From positions 4,007,501 to 4,071,500 of the forward strand of contig NZ_CP083956.1 in assembly GCF_006442795.2 (NCBI RefSeq): a stretch of 64,000 nt of DNA, written 5' to 3'. The notes beneath the pieces are model-generated. The model did not search any database and had not been told where the DNA came from. It saw nothing but the letters and a program-made list of their open reading frames with translations. Source of the DNA: Mesorhizobium sp. B1-1-8. GTDB taxonomy: Bacteria; Pseudomonadota; Alphaproteobacteria; Rhizobiales; Rhizobiaceae. The translations under genes were made by a program, and so were the position numbers. This document shows positions 53,103 through 60,202 of the stretch, one piece after another. How positions within the stretch are numbered: the first letter of the stretch is position 1; each line of letters opens with the position of its first letter.

Positions 53103-54044
53103 ATGCTGAAATCCTTCCGCGCTGCCCTGGCTGTGAGCGTTATAACATTAAGCGCTTTTGCCTCGACCTCGGCCTTTGCGGCGCCGCTCAAGGTGGTCGC
53201 CAGCTTCACGGTCATTGCCGATTTCGCGAAAAATGTCGGCGGCGACCGCGTCAACATCACCACCATAGTCGGGCCCGACGGCGACGCGCATGTCTATGAA
53301 CCGAGCCCAGCCGATGCGGTGGCGATGGCCGGCGCCGACCTGGTGCTGGTCAACGGCCTGCATTTCGAAGGCTTTTTGCAGCGCCTCATCGAGGCCAGCG
53401 CCACCAAGGCCTCAATCGTCACCTTGACCAGGGGCGTGACGCCGATCGACTTCAAGCCGGAATTCGCCGATGCCGACGCGGCCGAAGGCGCCGGCACCGG
53501 CGGCGGCAAGACCGTCACCGACCCGCATGCCTTCCAGTCGATCGCCAACGCCAGGATCTATGTGAAGAATATCGCCGAGGCATTCTGCGCGGCCGATGCC
53601 GCGGGCTGCGATAGCTACAAGGCCAACGCCGCTGCTTATTCGCAGAAGCTCGACACACTCGAAGGCGAGGTGAAGGCGGCGATCCAGTCGATCCCGCCGG
53701 AGAAGCGCGTCGTCATCACCTCGCACGACGCCTTCGGCTATTTCGAGCACGAATACGGGCTGACGTTCCTCGCGCCGCAGGGTGTCTCAACGGACGCCGA
53801 GCCGTCGGCCGCCGACGTCGCCAAGCTGGTCGAGCAGGTCAAGCATGACAAGGCGGCGGCGATCTTCGTCGAAAACATCACCAATCCCCGGCTGATCGAG
53901 CAGATCGCCAGCGAGACCGGCATCAAGGTCGGCGGCACGCTTTATTCGGATGCGCTGTCGCAGCCCGACGGCCCGGCTTCGACCTATATCGATATGATGC
54001 ACAACAACATCACGCAGATAAAGGGCGCCATCCTCGGCAGCTGA
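53103..54044 (+). CDS. aztC: Zinc ABC transporter periplasmic binding protein AztC
   Basis: Cluster A-I metal-binding protein, 313 residues, with a Sec signal peptide (MLKSFRAALAVSVITLSAFA, cleavage after SAFA). Putative zinc ligands are His in GDAHVYEPSP, His in LHFEGFLQ, His in DPHAFQS and Asp in GTLYSDAL, as in AztC/ZnuA proteins. It lacks the long histidine-rich loop of ZnuA, as expected for AztC. AAGGAG precedes the ATG. The companion AztD of Paracoccus is not next to it. A strong terminator follows. Confidence 0.92.
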   Translation: MLKSFRAALAVSVITLSAFASTSAFAAPLKVVASFTVIADFAKNVGGDRVNITTIVGPDGDAHVYEPSPADAVAMAGADLVLVNGLHFEGFLQRLIEASATKASIVTLTRGVTPIDFKPEFADADAAEGAGTGGGKTVTDPHAFQSIANARIYVKNIAEAFCAADAAGCDSYKANAAAYSQKLDTLEGEVKAAIQSIPPEKRVVITSHDAFGYFEHEYGLTFLAPQGVSTDAEPSAADVAKLVEQVKHDKAAAIFVENITNPRLIEQIASETGIKVGGTLYSDALSQPDGPASTYIDMMHNNITQIKGAILGS

Positions 54045-54054
54045 GCCGGCATGC

Positions 54055-54089
54055 ATCCAACCGGGCGTGGATTGGCCCGGTTGGATTTT
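54055..54089 (+). terminator. Rho-independent terminator of aztABC
   Basis: ATCCAACCGGGC (54055-54066) pairs perfectly with GCCCGGTTGGAT (54075-54086) around an eight-base loop, followed by TTT. It starts 11 bases after the aztC stop. The clearest intrinsic terminator in the window. Confidence 0.88.
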
Positions 54090-54191
54090 CCGGTCCGGCA
54101 TCGCTATTTGGCAGGGAATTGCGGCGGCATGGATTGCCGCCCATGCCCTGGAGTGGCAAGACTGCCCCAGATAGATTGCGAGGTCAGCACC

Positions 54192-54530
54192 ATGGAATAC
54201 CGCCAGATCAGCGAGGACTATTCGGTCTCCGGGCAGATCCACCCGGACGACATCTCCGCCATCAAGGACGCCGGCTTCAGAAGCGTGATCTGCAACCGGC
54301 CGGACGATGAGCAGCCCGGCCAGCCTTCGGCAGAAAGCGTCAAGTCGGCAGCGGAAGCGGCCGGCCTCGCCTTCCGTTATATTCCGGTGATCAGCGGCCA
54401 GATCACCATGGACAATGTCGAGGACCAGGCGGAAGCGCTTGACCAACTCGAGGGGCCGGTGTTCGCCTATTGCCGCTCAGGCGCGCGCTGCACCAATCTC
54501 TACGGGCTGATCCAGCAGCAGCGGGGCTGA
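54192..54530 (+). CDS. TIGR01244 (DUF442) phosphatase/sulfurtransferase-like protein
   Basis: 112 residues from ATG 54192 (MEYRQISEDYSVSGQIHPDD). Family phrases: AIKDAGFRSVICNRPDDEQPGQPS, FRYIPVISGQITMDNV and the active-site loop YCRSGARCTNLY, in which a Cys and Arg cradle an anion as in tyrosine phosphatases and rhodaneses. Family members often accompany sulfide-oxidising or MBL proteins; here it stands alone between the aztABC terminator and a repeat. Reaction not established. Confidence 0.85.
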   Translation: MEYRQISEDYSVSGQIHPDDISAIKDAGFRSVICNRPDDEQPGQPSAESVKSAAEAAGLAFRYIPVISGQITMDNVEDQAEALDQLEGPVFAYCRSGARCTNLYGLIQQQRG

Positions 54531-54545
54531 GCTCTCCAGCATTAA

Positions 54546-54687
54546 GGTGTGTTGAGATTCAGGTCAGGCCGAGCCGAAAATGGTGGTTTCCGAGAACCGG
54601 AGCGGAGCGTACTTAAGTACGTGAGCACCGGAAGCGCAGGAAGCCGCCATTTGCAGGCCGGCATCACCTGAATATCGGCGCACCTTA
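54546..54687. repeat. Family D intergenic repeat
   Basis: Mirror-like ends (GGTGTGTTGAGATTCAGGTC and CACCTGAATATCGGCGCACC) surround a centre with the 14-bp palindrome CGTACTTAAGTACG. The word CCGGAGCG / CACCGGAAGCG is repeated on either side of the centre. Single copy in this window, between the TIGR01244 gene and the Lrp gene, at a convergent junction. Confidence 0.65.
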
Positions 54688-55152
54688 AATCGGCAGCGCG
54701 CCGGTTTCCTTGAGCGTTTCCAGCACGATCGCCGTCTTCACATGCTGCACGGATTCATGCGGCAGCAGCACGCCGTTGACGAACTCCGATAGCGATTTGA
54801 GATCGGGCGTCACCACTTTCAGGATGTAATCCATCTCCCCGGTCAGTGCATGCGCCTCCTGCACCTCGGGCAGCCGCGCCACCAGCTCGCCGAAGCGGCG
54901 GGCATTGTCGCGGTTGTGGGTGGCCAATGTGACCGAGATGACGTTGACCAGCGAAAAGCCTAGCCGATCGCGGTCGAGCACGGCGCGATAGCCCTTGATG
55001 TAGCCATCCTCCTCCAGTCTCAAGCGGCGGCGCGAGCATTGCGATGGCGACAGGTTCACCCGCTCCGACAGGTCGTTGTTGGTAAACCGCGCATCGTCCT
55101 GCAGCAGCGCCAATATCTTGCGGTCAAATTGATCAAGGCGCGCGTCATCCAT
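54685..55152 (-). CDS. Lrp/AsnC-family transcriptional regulator
   Basis: 155 residues. An N-terminal helix-turn-helix (LDQFDRKILALLQDDARFTN, NDLSERVNLSPSQCSRRRLRLEEDG) joins a C-terminal RAM effector domain (HALTGEMDYILKVVTPDLKS). Divergent from hppD with 138 bases between. This arrangement makes it the likely activator or repressor of hppD, with an aromatic amino acid as possible effector (inference). A candidate binding site lies in the shared region. Confidence 0.9.
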   Translation of the reverse strand: MDDARLDQFDRKILALLQDDARFTNNDLSERVNLSPSQCSRRRLRLEEDGYIKGYRAVLDRDRLGFSLVNVISVTLATHNRDNARRFGELVARLPEVQEAHALTGEMDYILKVVTPDLKSLSEFVNGVLLPHESVQHVKTAIVLETLKETGALPI

Positions 55153-55166
55153 GAATTTTGCTCAAA

Positions 55167-55187
55167 TCGTGCGTATTTTGCGCACGA
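55167..55187. promoter_or_regulatory. Candidate Lrp-type operator between the regulator and hppD
   Basis: TCGTGCG (55167-55173) and CGCACGA (55181-55187) form a perfect 7-bp inverted repeat with the AT-rich spacer TATTTTG. This is the usual shape of an Lrp/AsnC binding site, placed 15 bases ahead of the regulator gene's ATG. Confidence 0.5.
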
Positions 55188-55290
55188 GAAGAGCACTTCA
55201 AGCGTTTGAATGCAAGCACCGTGCGGCGTTGCCGCGTTATGATGAGTGAAGATGGCCTGGAATGGCCGCAACAGCTTTCGGAGAACTGCC

Positions 55291-56406
55291 ATGGGCCCCT
55301 TCCCGCACGACGCACCGCCCGCCAAGATCAGCAAGAAAAACCCCGCCGGCACCGACGGCTTCGAATTCGTCGAGTTTGCGCATTCCGAGCCTGAAAAACT
55401 CGCCGAGCTTTTCACTCGGATGGGCTATGTCGTGGTGGCCAGGCACCGCTCGAAGAACATCACCGTCTGGCGCCAGGGCGACATCAACTATGTCGTCAAT
55501 GCCGAGCCCGGCTCGCATGCGATGAAATTTGTCGAAAAGCATGGCCCGTGCGCCGCCTCGATGGCGTGGCGTGTGGTGGACGCGAAACACGCCTTCGACC
55601 ACGCCGTGTCGAAAGGCGCCACGCCTTATGCAGGCACCGACAAGGCGCTCGACGTGCCGGCCATCGTCGGCATCGGCGGCTCGCTGCTCTATTTCATCGA
55701 GGCCTATGGCGAAAAGGGTTCGGCCTATGATGCCGAGTTCGAGTGGCTGGGCGAACGCGACCCAAAGCCCGAAGGCGTCGGTTTCTATTATCTCGACCAC
55801 CTCACCCATAATGTCTATCGCGGCAACATGGACAAGTGGTGGGATTTTTATCGCGACCTGTTCGGCTTCAAGCAGATCCATTACTTCGACATCGACGGCA
55901 AGATCACCGGCCTGGTCAGCCGCGCGATCACTTCGCCTTGCGGCAAGATCCGCATTCCGCTCAACGAATCCAAGGACGAGACCAGCCAGATCGCCGAGTA
56001 CCTGAAGAAGTATAACGGCGAAGGCATCCAGCACATCGCGGTGGGCACCGACGCCATCTACGAGGCCACCGACAAGCTTGCCGCCAATGGGCTGAAGTTC
56101 ATGCCTGGCCCGCCCGATACGTATTACGAGATGTCGCATGAGCGCGTTACCGGCCATGACGAGCCGATCGAAAGGATGAAGAAGCACGGCATCCTGATCG
56201 ACGGCGAGGGCGTGGTCGACGGCGGCATGACCAAGATCCTGCTGCAGATTTTTTCGAGAACCGTGATCGGGCCGATCTTCTTCGAATTCATCCAGAGGAA
56301 GGGCGACGAAGGTTTTGGCGAGGGCAATTTCCGCGCGCTGTTCGAATCGATCGAGCAGGACCAGATCAAGCGCGGCGTGATCAAGCTGGGCGGCAAGGCG
56401 GCGTAG
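55291..56406 (+). CDS. hppD: 4-hydroxyphenylpyruvate dioxygenase
   Basis: Converts 4-hydroxyphenylpyruvate to homogentisate with O2 and Fe(II), the entry to the homogentisate route of tyrosine breakdown. 371 residues with two vicinal-oxygen-chelate halves. Iron ligands are visible as His170 (DHLTHNVYRG), His248 (IQHIAVGTD) and Glu332 (IFFEFIQRKGD), and the C-terminal GFGEGNFRALFESIE gate helix is intact. ATG 55291 has GGAG upstream; the longer frame from 55246 adds residues unlike the family. Divergent from an Lrp-type gene; hmgA and fahA lie 4 kb further on. Confidence 0.95.
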   Translation: MGPFPHDAPPAKISKKNPAGTDGFEFVEFAHSEPEKLAELFTRMGYVVVARHRSKNITVWRQGDINYVVNAEPGSHAMKFVEKHGPCAASMAWRVVDAKHAFDHAVSKGATPYAGTDKALDVPAIVGIGGSLLYFIEAYGEKGSAYDAEFEWLGERDPKPEGVGFYYLDHLTHNVYRGNMDKWWDFYRDLFGFKQIHYFDIDGKITGLVSRAITSPCGKIRIPLNESKDETSQIAEYLKKYNGEGIQHIAVGTDAIYEATDKLAANGLKFMPGPPDTYYEMSHERVTGHDEPIERMKKHGILIDGEGVVDGGMTKILLQIFSRTVIGPIFFEFIQRKGDEGFGEGNFRALFESIEQDQIKRGVIKLGGKAA

Positions 56407-56434
56407 GTATCGAACTTACTTGTAGCTCGACCGA

Positions 56435-56458
56435 TTATGACCTAAATTCTGGTCATAA
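56435..56458. promoter_or_regulatory. Candidate operator of the vapBC-like module
   Basis: TTATGACC (56435-56442) and GGTCATAA (56451-56458) form a perfect 8-bp inverted repeat with an eight-base spacer, 11 bases ahead of the antitoxin ATG. Typical place for autorepression by a Phd/VapB-type antitoxin. Confidence 0.6.
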
Positions 56459-56469
56459 GAGATTTGATA

Positions 56470-56697
56470 ATGAATGTTCCGATCGCGAAAGCGAAGGCCA
56501 AGCTTTCTGAGTTGGTGAAGCGCGCCCAGGCTGGGGAAGAGATCCATCTGACCCGGCACGGTGAGGTTGTTGCGACCTTGAGCGCCCCTGCCCGGCCTGG
56601 CGGGAGCAAGGGCCTGTTTGGAGCCCTGAAGGGCCAAATTTGGATATCGGATGATTTTGATGAACTCGGTCCTGAATGGGACGAGTACATTAAGTGA
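56470..56697 (+). CDS. Phd/YefM-family antitoxin (prevent-host-death)
   Basis: 75 residues: MNVPIAKAKAKLSELVKRAQ and GEEIHLTRHGEVVATLSAP form the Phd DNA-binding fold. The C-terminal ISDDFDELGPEWDEYIK tail is the toxin-binding segment of VapB-type partners. ATG 56470 is preferred over TTG 56464. Overlaps the PIN toxin gene by four bases. Because the toxin gene is frameshifted, this antitoxin may now have no partner here. Confidence 0.85.
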   Translation: MNVPIAKAKAKLSELVKRAQAGEEIHLTRHGEVVATLSAPARPGGSKGLFGALKGQIWISDDFDELGPEWDEYIK

Positions 56698-57066
56698 GCC
56701 GCAAATATCTGGTCGACACGCATATTTTGCTTTGGGTGCTCAACGCGGATTCACGTCTGTCAGATCATCATCGCGACATCTTTCTTGCGGGCGAGGATGT
56801 GACCGTCAGTGCCATTTCCGTGGCAGAGATCGCCATCAAGAAATCGCTCGGCAAAATCGCGCTCACTGGCGATGTCGTCGAAATCTTGCGGTCGAATGGG
56901 ATTCCAATACTCAGCGTGAACGAACTACACGCTGCGAGGCTTGAGCATCTGCCGCTTCATCATCGTGACCCCTTCGATCGTCCTCATTGCACAGGCTCAG
57001 ATCGAAGGCCTGACGCTGGTCACGGCGGATCGCCATTTTTCAGCCTATGACGTCGCGCTGGCCTGA
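56694..57066 (+). pseudogene. PIN-domain (VapC-like) toxin, frameshifted
   Basis: The reading frame encodes a PIN-domain RNase through residue 96: Asp8 (LVDTHILLWVL), Glu45 (SVAEIAIKKSLGKI) and Asp95 (HHRDPFDR). After codon 96 (56979-56981) the frame is wrong. The current frame ends at 57050 in PHCTGSDRRPDAGHGG. Shifting by one base gives LIAQAQIEGLTLVTADRHF and a stop at 57066, the expected PIN C-terminus with the fourth acidic residue. One base gained, or two lost, near 56982 explains it. The encoded protein lacks the last active-site Asp and the closing beta strand and is probably inactive, unless this is a sequencing error. Confidence 0.85.
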
Positions 57067-57087
57067 CCTCTCCAGTCATTCGACCGG

Positions 57088-57414
57088 CTATTTTTGAAGA
57101 CCGGCAGCCTTGCGCAGGATATCGTTGATCCGGCTCTGCCAACCTGGCCCGCCGGCGCGAAAGCGGGCGACCACGTCGCTGTCGAGACGAAGTGTCACCT
57201 GCTTCTTCGGATTGTCGAGCGCCGGCCGGCCGCGCGAGCGGCGAATGCTTTCGGCAAGATCGGGAAAAACCTCGGTGAAGGGACGGGCGTTTCGAAAATC
57301 CTCCTCGGTCCACTCGGGATTGTCGGAAACGGCGTCCCAATCTTCCTTCGTGAAGCCTCTGCCTGGCTGGAACTCCTTGTCAGGTGTCGTAACGTTCAGC
57401 TTAGGTTTTGCCAT
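57088..57414 (-). CDS. brnA: BrnA-family antitoxin
   Basis: 108 residues; the C-terminal ribbon-helix-helix-like domain reads ALDNPKKQVTLRLDSDVVARFRAGGPGWQSRINDIL, broken here for length only by its flanks. The N-terminal half contains DNPEWTEEDFRNARPFTEVFP, characteristic of BrnA. It binds the BrnT toxin and represses the operon. Its start overlaps the brnT end by 14 bases. Appears intact. Confidence 0.87.
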   Translation of the reverse strand: MAKPKLNVTTPDKEFQPGRGFTKEDWDAVSDNPEWTEEDFRNARPFTEVFPDLAESIRRSRGRPALDNPKKQVTLRLDSDVVARFRAGGPGWQSRINDILRKAAGLQK

Positions 57415-57658
57415 CGAACAATCTCCTTTCCGCCTGGTTGGCCGGACGCATCGAAATCATCGAAAAGCCTTCCGAGCCAAGCCGGGCAAAGACCACCGCA
57501 ACAACGCCGCCAGCTACCCGACCAATCGCCATGAAGCGACCGGCCTTGGCCGCCCGAATCGTCGACGCAAGGAAGAACTCTTCATCCAACGCCGCGAAAT
57601 CCAAGCCGTGTTTATCGATGTTGGCCAGCCGCTTCGGCTCATCCCAAACGATCTTCAT
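57401..57658 (-). CDS. brnT: BrnT-family toxin
   Basis: 85-residue RelE-fold RNase toxin: MKIVWDEPKRLANIDKHGLD and FAALDEEFF at the start, and the conserved C-terminal MISMRPANQAERRLF, with catalytic-type Arg and Lys residues spread as in Brucella BrnT. It precedes its antitoxin, the standard brnTA order. Expression is stress-induced in Brucella (established). The upstream region is AT-rich with repeated GTAACTA words that may be the operator. Confidence 0.87.
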   Translation of the reverse strand: MKIVWDEPKRLANIDKHGLDFAALDEEFFLASTIRAAKAGRFMAIGRVAGGVVAVVFARLGSEGFSMISMRPANQAERRLFDGKT

Positions 57659-57677
57659 CGGAATTTATGTACCTACA

Positions 57678-57708
57678 GTAACTAAGTCAATAATTTTTCG
57701 TAACTACG
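57678..57708. promoter_or_regulatory. Candidate brnTA promoter/operator region
   Basis: GTAACTA occurs twice about 22 bases apart (near 57679 and 57701) in an AT-rich stretch just ahead of brnT. This is the expected site of autoregulation by BrnA. Identified only by the repeated word. Confidence 0.35.
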
Positions 57709-57730
57709 ATAATTCATGAAGCATTCTCAC

Positions 57731-58267
57731 TTACAGCCCCAGCCGCTCCACCTCCACTCGCCTCAGCTTCAAATCGTAGTCGAGCAGGAACTCATCCAAT
57801 TGCGGTGGCGCGATCGACGTACTCGAAAGCATCGCATGCACCTGGCCGCGATGGTGGATGTCGTGCAGAAAGACGTGCGCCAGGATGTCGCCGATCCTCT
57901 CCGGGATCGTGCCGTCCTCGCGCCGGTCGGTGATGACGCGGCGGTCGAGATCGGCTTCATACAAACCGTCACAGAAGGTGATCAGCCTGCGATCGAAATC
58001 GGCCTGCGCTTCTGCCAGACTCGCGGCATTATCGAACGGCACGAAATTGTCATAGGCGGCGGCGCCGATACCGCCCTGCTCCAGGAAATCGAGATAGAGA
58101 TGGTCGACCGCAAGGATGTGGTTCAGCGTTTCCCTGATCGAGGGAAAGAAACTGGTGCGCTCGGCCTCGAACTCGCCGGGCTGCAGCGCGAGCACGGCGC
58201 GGTAGAGCCGGTCGTTCGACCAGAGATTGTTGCGCGCCATGCGTCGCAGATGCTCGAGCAGGGTCAT
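57731..58267 (-). CDS. DinB-family protein
   Basis: 178 residues, a four-helix DinB/YfiT-like bundle. A metal triad is suggested by His in LNHILAVDHLYL and the paired histidines in AHVFLHDIHHRGQVHAML. It begins 25 bases after the fahA stop and is last in the hmgA-MBL-fahA operon. The superfamily includes thiol-dependent enzymes, among them a mycothiol-dependent maleylpyruvate isomerase. Because no maleylacetoacetate isomerase is visible in this locus, this protein is a candidate for that step (inference). Otherwise it would be a generic damage-inducible protein of unknown activity. Confidence 0.85.
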   Translation of the reverse strand: MTLLEHLRRMARNNLWSNDRLYRAVLALQPGEFEAERTSFFPSIRETLNHILAVDHLYLDFLEQGGIGAAAYDNFVPFDNAASLAEAQADFDRRLITFCDGLYEADLDRRVITDRREDGTIPERIGDILAHVFLHDIHHRGQVHAMLSSTSIAPPQLDEFLLDYDLKLRRVEVERLGL

Positions 58268-58292
58268 CGTTCCAGGCTCCTCGTGCCCGCGC

Positions 58293-59306
58293 TCACCCGT
58301 CGTATCTCTCGACCGTCTGCTCGATGGCGCCGAAGATCGAATGGCCGGTTTTGTCCTTCATTTCGATGCGCACCGTGTCGCCGAAACGCAGAAACGGCGT
58401 CTTCGGCTCGCCGCTCTCGATGGTCTCGATCATGCGCAGTTCGGCGATGCAGGAATAGCCGGCCCCGCCCGCCGCGACCGGCTCGCCCGGCCTGCCGTCC
58501 AGCTTGTTGGAGACGGTGCCCGAGCCGATGATGGTGCCGGCGGCGAGCGGCCGCGTTTTCGCGGCATGCGCGATCAGCGCCGGGAAATCGAAGGTCATGT
58601 CGATACCGGCATTGGCGCGGCCGAACGGTTTGCCGTTGAGATCGGCAAGCAGCGGCAGGCTGACCTTGCCGCCATCCCAGGCATCGCCCAGCTCGTCCGG
58701 CGTCGCCGCGACCGGCGAAAAGGCCGACGACGGTTTCGACTGGAAGAAGCCGAAGCCCTTGGCGAGCTCCGGCCCGGTGATGGCGCGCAACGTCACATCG
58801 TTGACCAGCATGACGAGGCGGATCGCATCTCTCGCCTGTTCGACCCCCGCACCCATCGGCACGTCGTCGACGATCACGGCGACTTCCGCTTCCATGTCGA
58901 CGCCGAAGGCCTCGTTGGCTACGCGGATCGGATCGCGCGGCGGAATGAAGGAGTCTGAACCGCCCTGGTAGATCAGCGGATCGGTCCAGAAACTCGCCGG
59001 CATTTCGGCGCCGCGCGCCTTCCGCACCAGCTCGACGTGGTTCACATAGGCCGAGCCGTCGGCCCATTGATAGGCGCGCGGCAGCGGCGAATGGGCGTCG
59101 TGCTCGTGGAAGCGCGCTGAAGGCACCGCATTGTTCTCCAGCGATTCCGCCATGGCGGCAAGATGCGGAGCGATGCGCTGCCAATTGTCGAGCGCCGACT
59201 GCAGCGTCGGCACCAGGAAGGAGGCATCGGTGTAGCGCGTCAGGTCGCGCGAGACGACGACCAACTTCCCGTCGCGCGTCCCGTTCTTCAATGTGGCAAG
59301 TTTCAT
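58293..59306 (-). CDS. Fumarylacetoacetate hydrolase family protein (likely fumarylacetoacetase)
   Basis: Cleaves fumarylacetoacetate to fumarate and acetoacetate, the final step of tyrosine breakdown. 337 residues from ATG 59306 (AGAGGG upstream). The N-terminal cap region is short. The FAH core has FWTDPLIYQGGSDSFIPPRD, ANEAFGVDMEAEVAVIVDDV (metal Glu pair), LVMLVNDVTLRAI, GFGFFQSKPSSAFSPVA (Lys near the Ca/Mg site) and AAGTIIGSGTVSN. It overlaps the upstream MBL gene by four bases. The context with hmgA and hppD makes the assignment firm among FAH members. Confidence 0.9.
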   Translation of the reverse strand: MKLATLKNGTRDGKLVVVSRDLTRYTDASFLVPTLQSALDNWQRIAPHLAAMAESLENNAVPSARFHEHDAHSPLPRAYQWADGSAYVNHVELVRKARGAEMPASFWTDPLIYQGGSDSFIPPRDPIRVANEAFGVDMEAEVAVIVDDVPMGAGVEQARDAIRLVMLVNDVTLRAITGPELAKGFGFFQSKPSSAFSPVAATPDELGDAWDGGKVSLPLLADLNGKPFGRANAGIDMTFDFPALIAHAAKTRPLAAGTIIGSGTVSNKLDGRPGEPVAAGGAGYSCIAELRMIETIESGEPKTPFLRFGDTVRIEMKDKTGHSIFGAIEQTVERYDG

Positions 59307-60202
59307 TCGATTCCCTCTCCTCGCGCAGCCTTCTTGCTGCTTAGCCCCACAACAAGGCCGTCGCGGGCAATCGTCAAGTCGCCGGTCCAAGTTTTCCTGA
59401 CGGCGGCTGTCCAGTCGGCCTCGCCGATCGCTGGATCATCAGCGGGAATGAGATGGTTGAGCACCAGTCGGCCGACGCGGGCATCATGGGCGATGCGGCC
59501 TGCGTCCTCGGCTAAGCTATGGCTGGCGAACAGATGCTCGCGCAGCCGCGCGCCGTTGCCGGTCCTGGCGACCAGCCGTTCCACGCCGTCTTCCAGCATG
59601 GCTTCGTGGACGAGGATGTCGGCATCCCTGCCAAACTCGGCCAGCGGCGGAAAGAAGGCCGTGTCGGCGGAGAACACAACGCTCCTGGCGCCATGCTCGA
59701 AGCGCAGCGCAAAGCAGTCGGTCACCGGCGGATGGTCGACACGCAACGCCGTCACCGTCAGGCCGCGTTGATCCAAGACCGATCCCTCGCCAAATTCCTC
59801 GACAGAGACGAGATCGCGGATATCCGGCCGCCCTTCGTCGACGATGCGGATTTCGATGTCGAACTCCATCGCCTGGCAGAAAAGCTGCCAGCAGTGGTTG
59901 GTGCCGGGCGGGCCGTAAACGGTTACCGGCGTCGCCAGACCAGCGGTCCAGGCAGTGTGGATCAGCGGCCCGAGTTCCAGCACATGGTCGGAATGGAGAT
60001 GCGTGATGAAGATGAGGTCGAGCTCCTTCAGGCTCATGCCGGCATCGACTAGGCCGCGCGCGACGCCAAGCCCGCAATCGACAACAATGGTTCGTCCACC
60101 AAGCTCCAGCAGTGAGGACGTCGGCCAAGCACCACCCGGCCGCAACGCCGGGCCGCCCTTGGAGCCCAGAAGCACCAGCCGATCCGCTTTTACGGCGCTC
60201 AA
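59303..60202 (-). CDS. MBL-fold metallo-hydrolase
   Basis: 299 residues with the metallo-beta-lactamase metal motif THLHSDH (His68, His70, Asp72, His73), an [21 protein letters not shown]-terminus, and later [17 protein letters not shown] and [12 protein letters not shown] for further ligands. RNase-Z-like subgroup. It overlaps hmgA by four bases and fahA by four, so it is tightly coupled within the homogentisate operon. It may hydrolyse a lactone or ester side product of the pathway; the reaction is unknown. Confidence 0.88.
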   Translation of the reverse strand: MSAVKADRLVLLGSKGGPALRPGGAWPTSSLLELGGRTIVVDCGLGVARGLVDAGMSLKELDLIFITHLHSDHVLELGPLIHTAWTAGLATPVTVYGPPGTNHCWQLFCQAMEFDIEIRIVDEGRPDIRDLVSVEEFGEGSVLDQRGLTVTALRVDHPPVTDCFALRFEHGARSVVFSADTAFFPPLAEFGRDADILVHEAMLEDGVERLVARTGNGARLREHLFASHSLAEDAGRIAHDARVGRLVLNHLIPADDPAIGEADWTAAVRKTWTGDLTIARDGLVVGLSSKKAARGEGIE

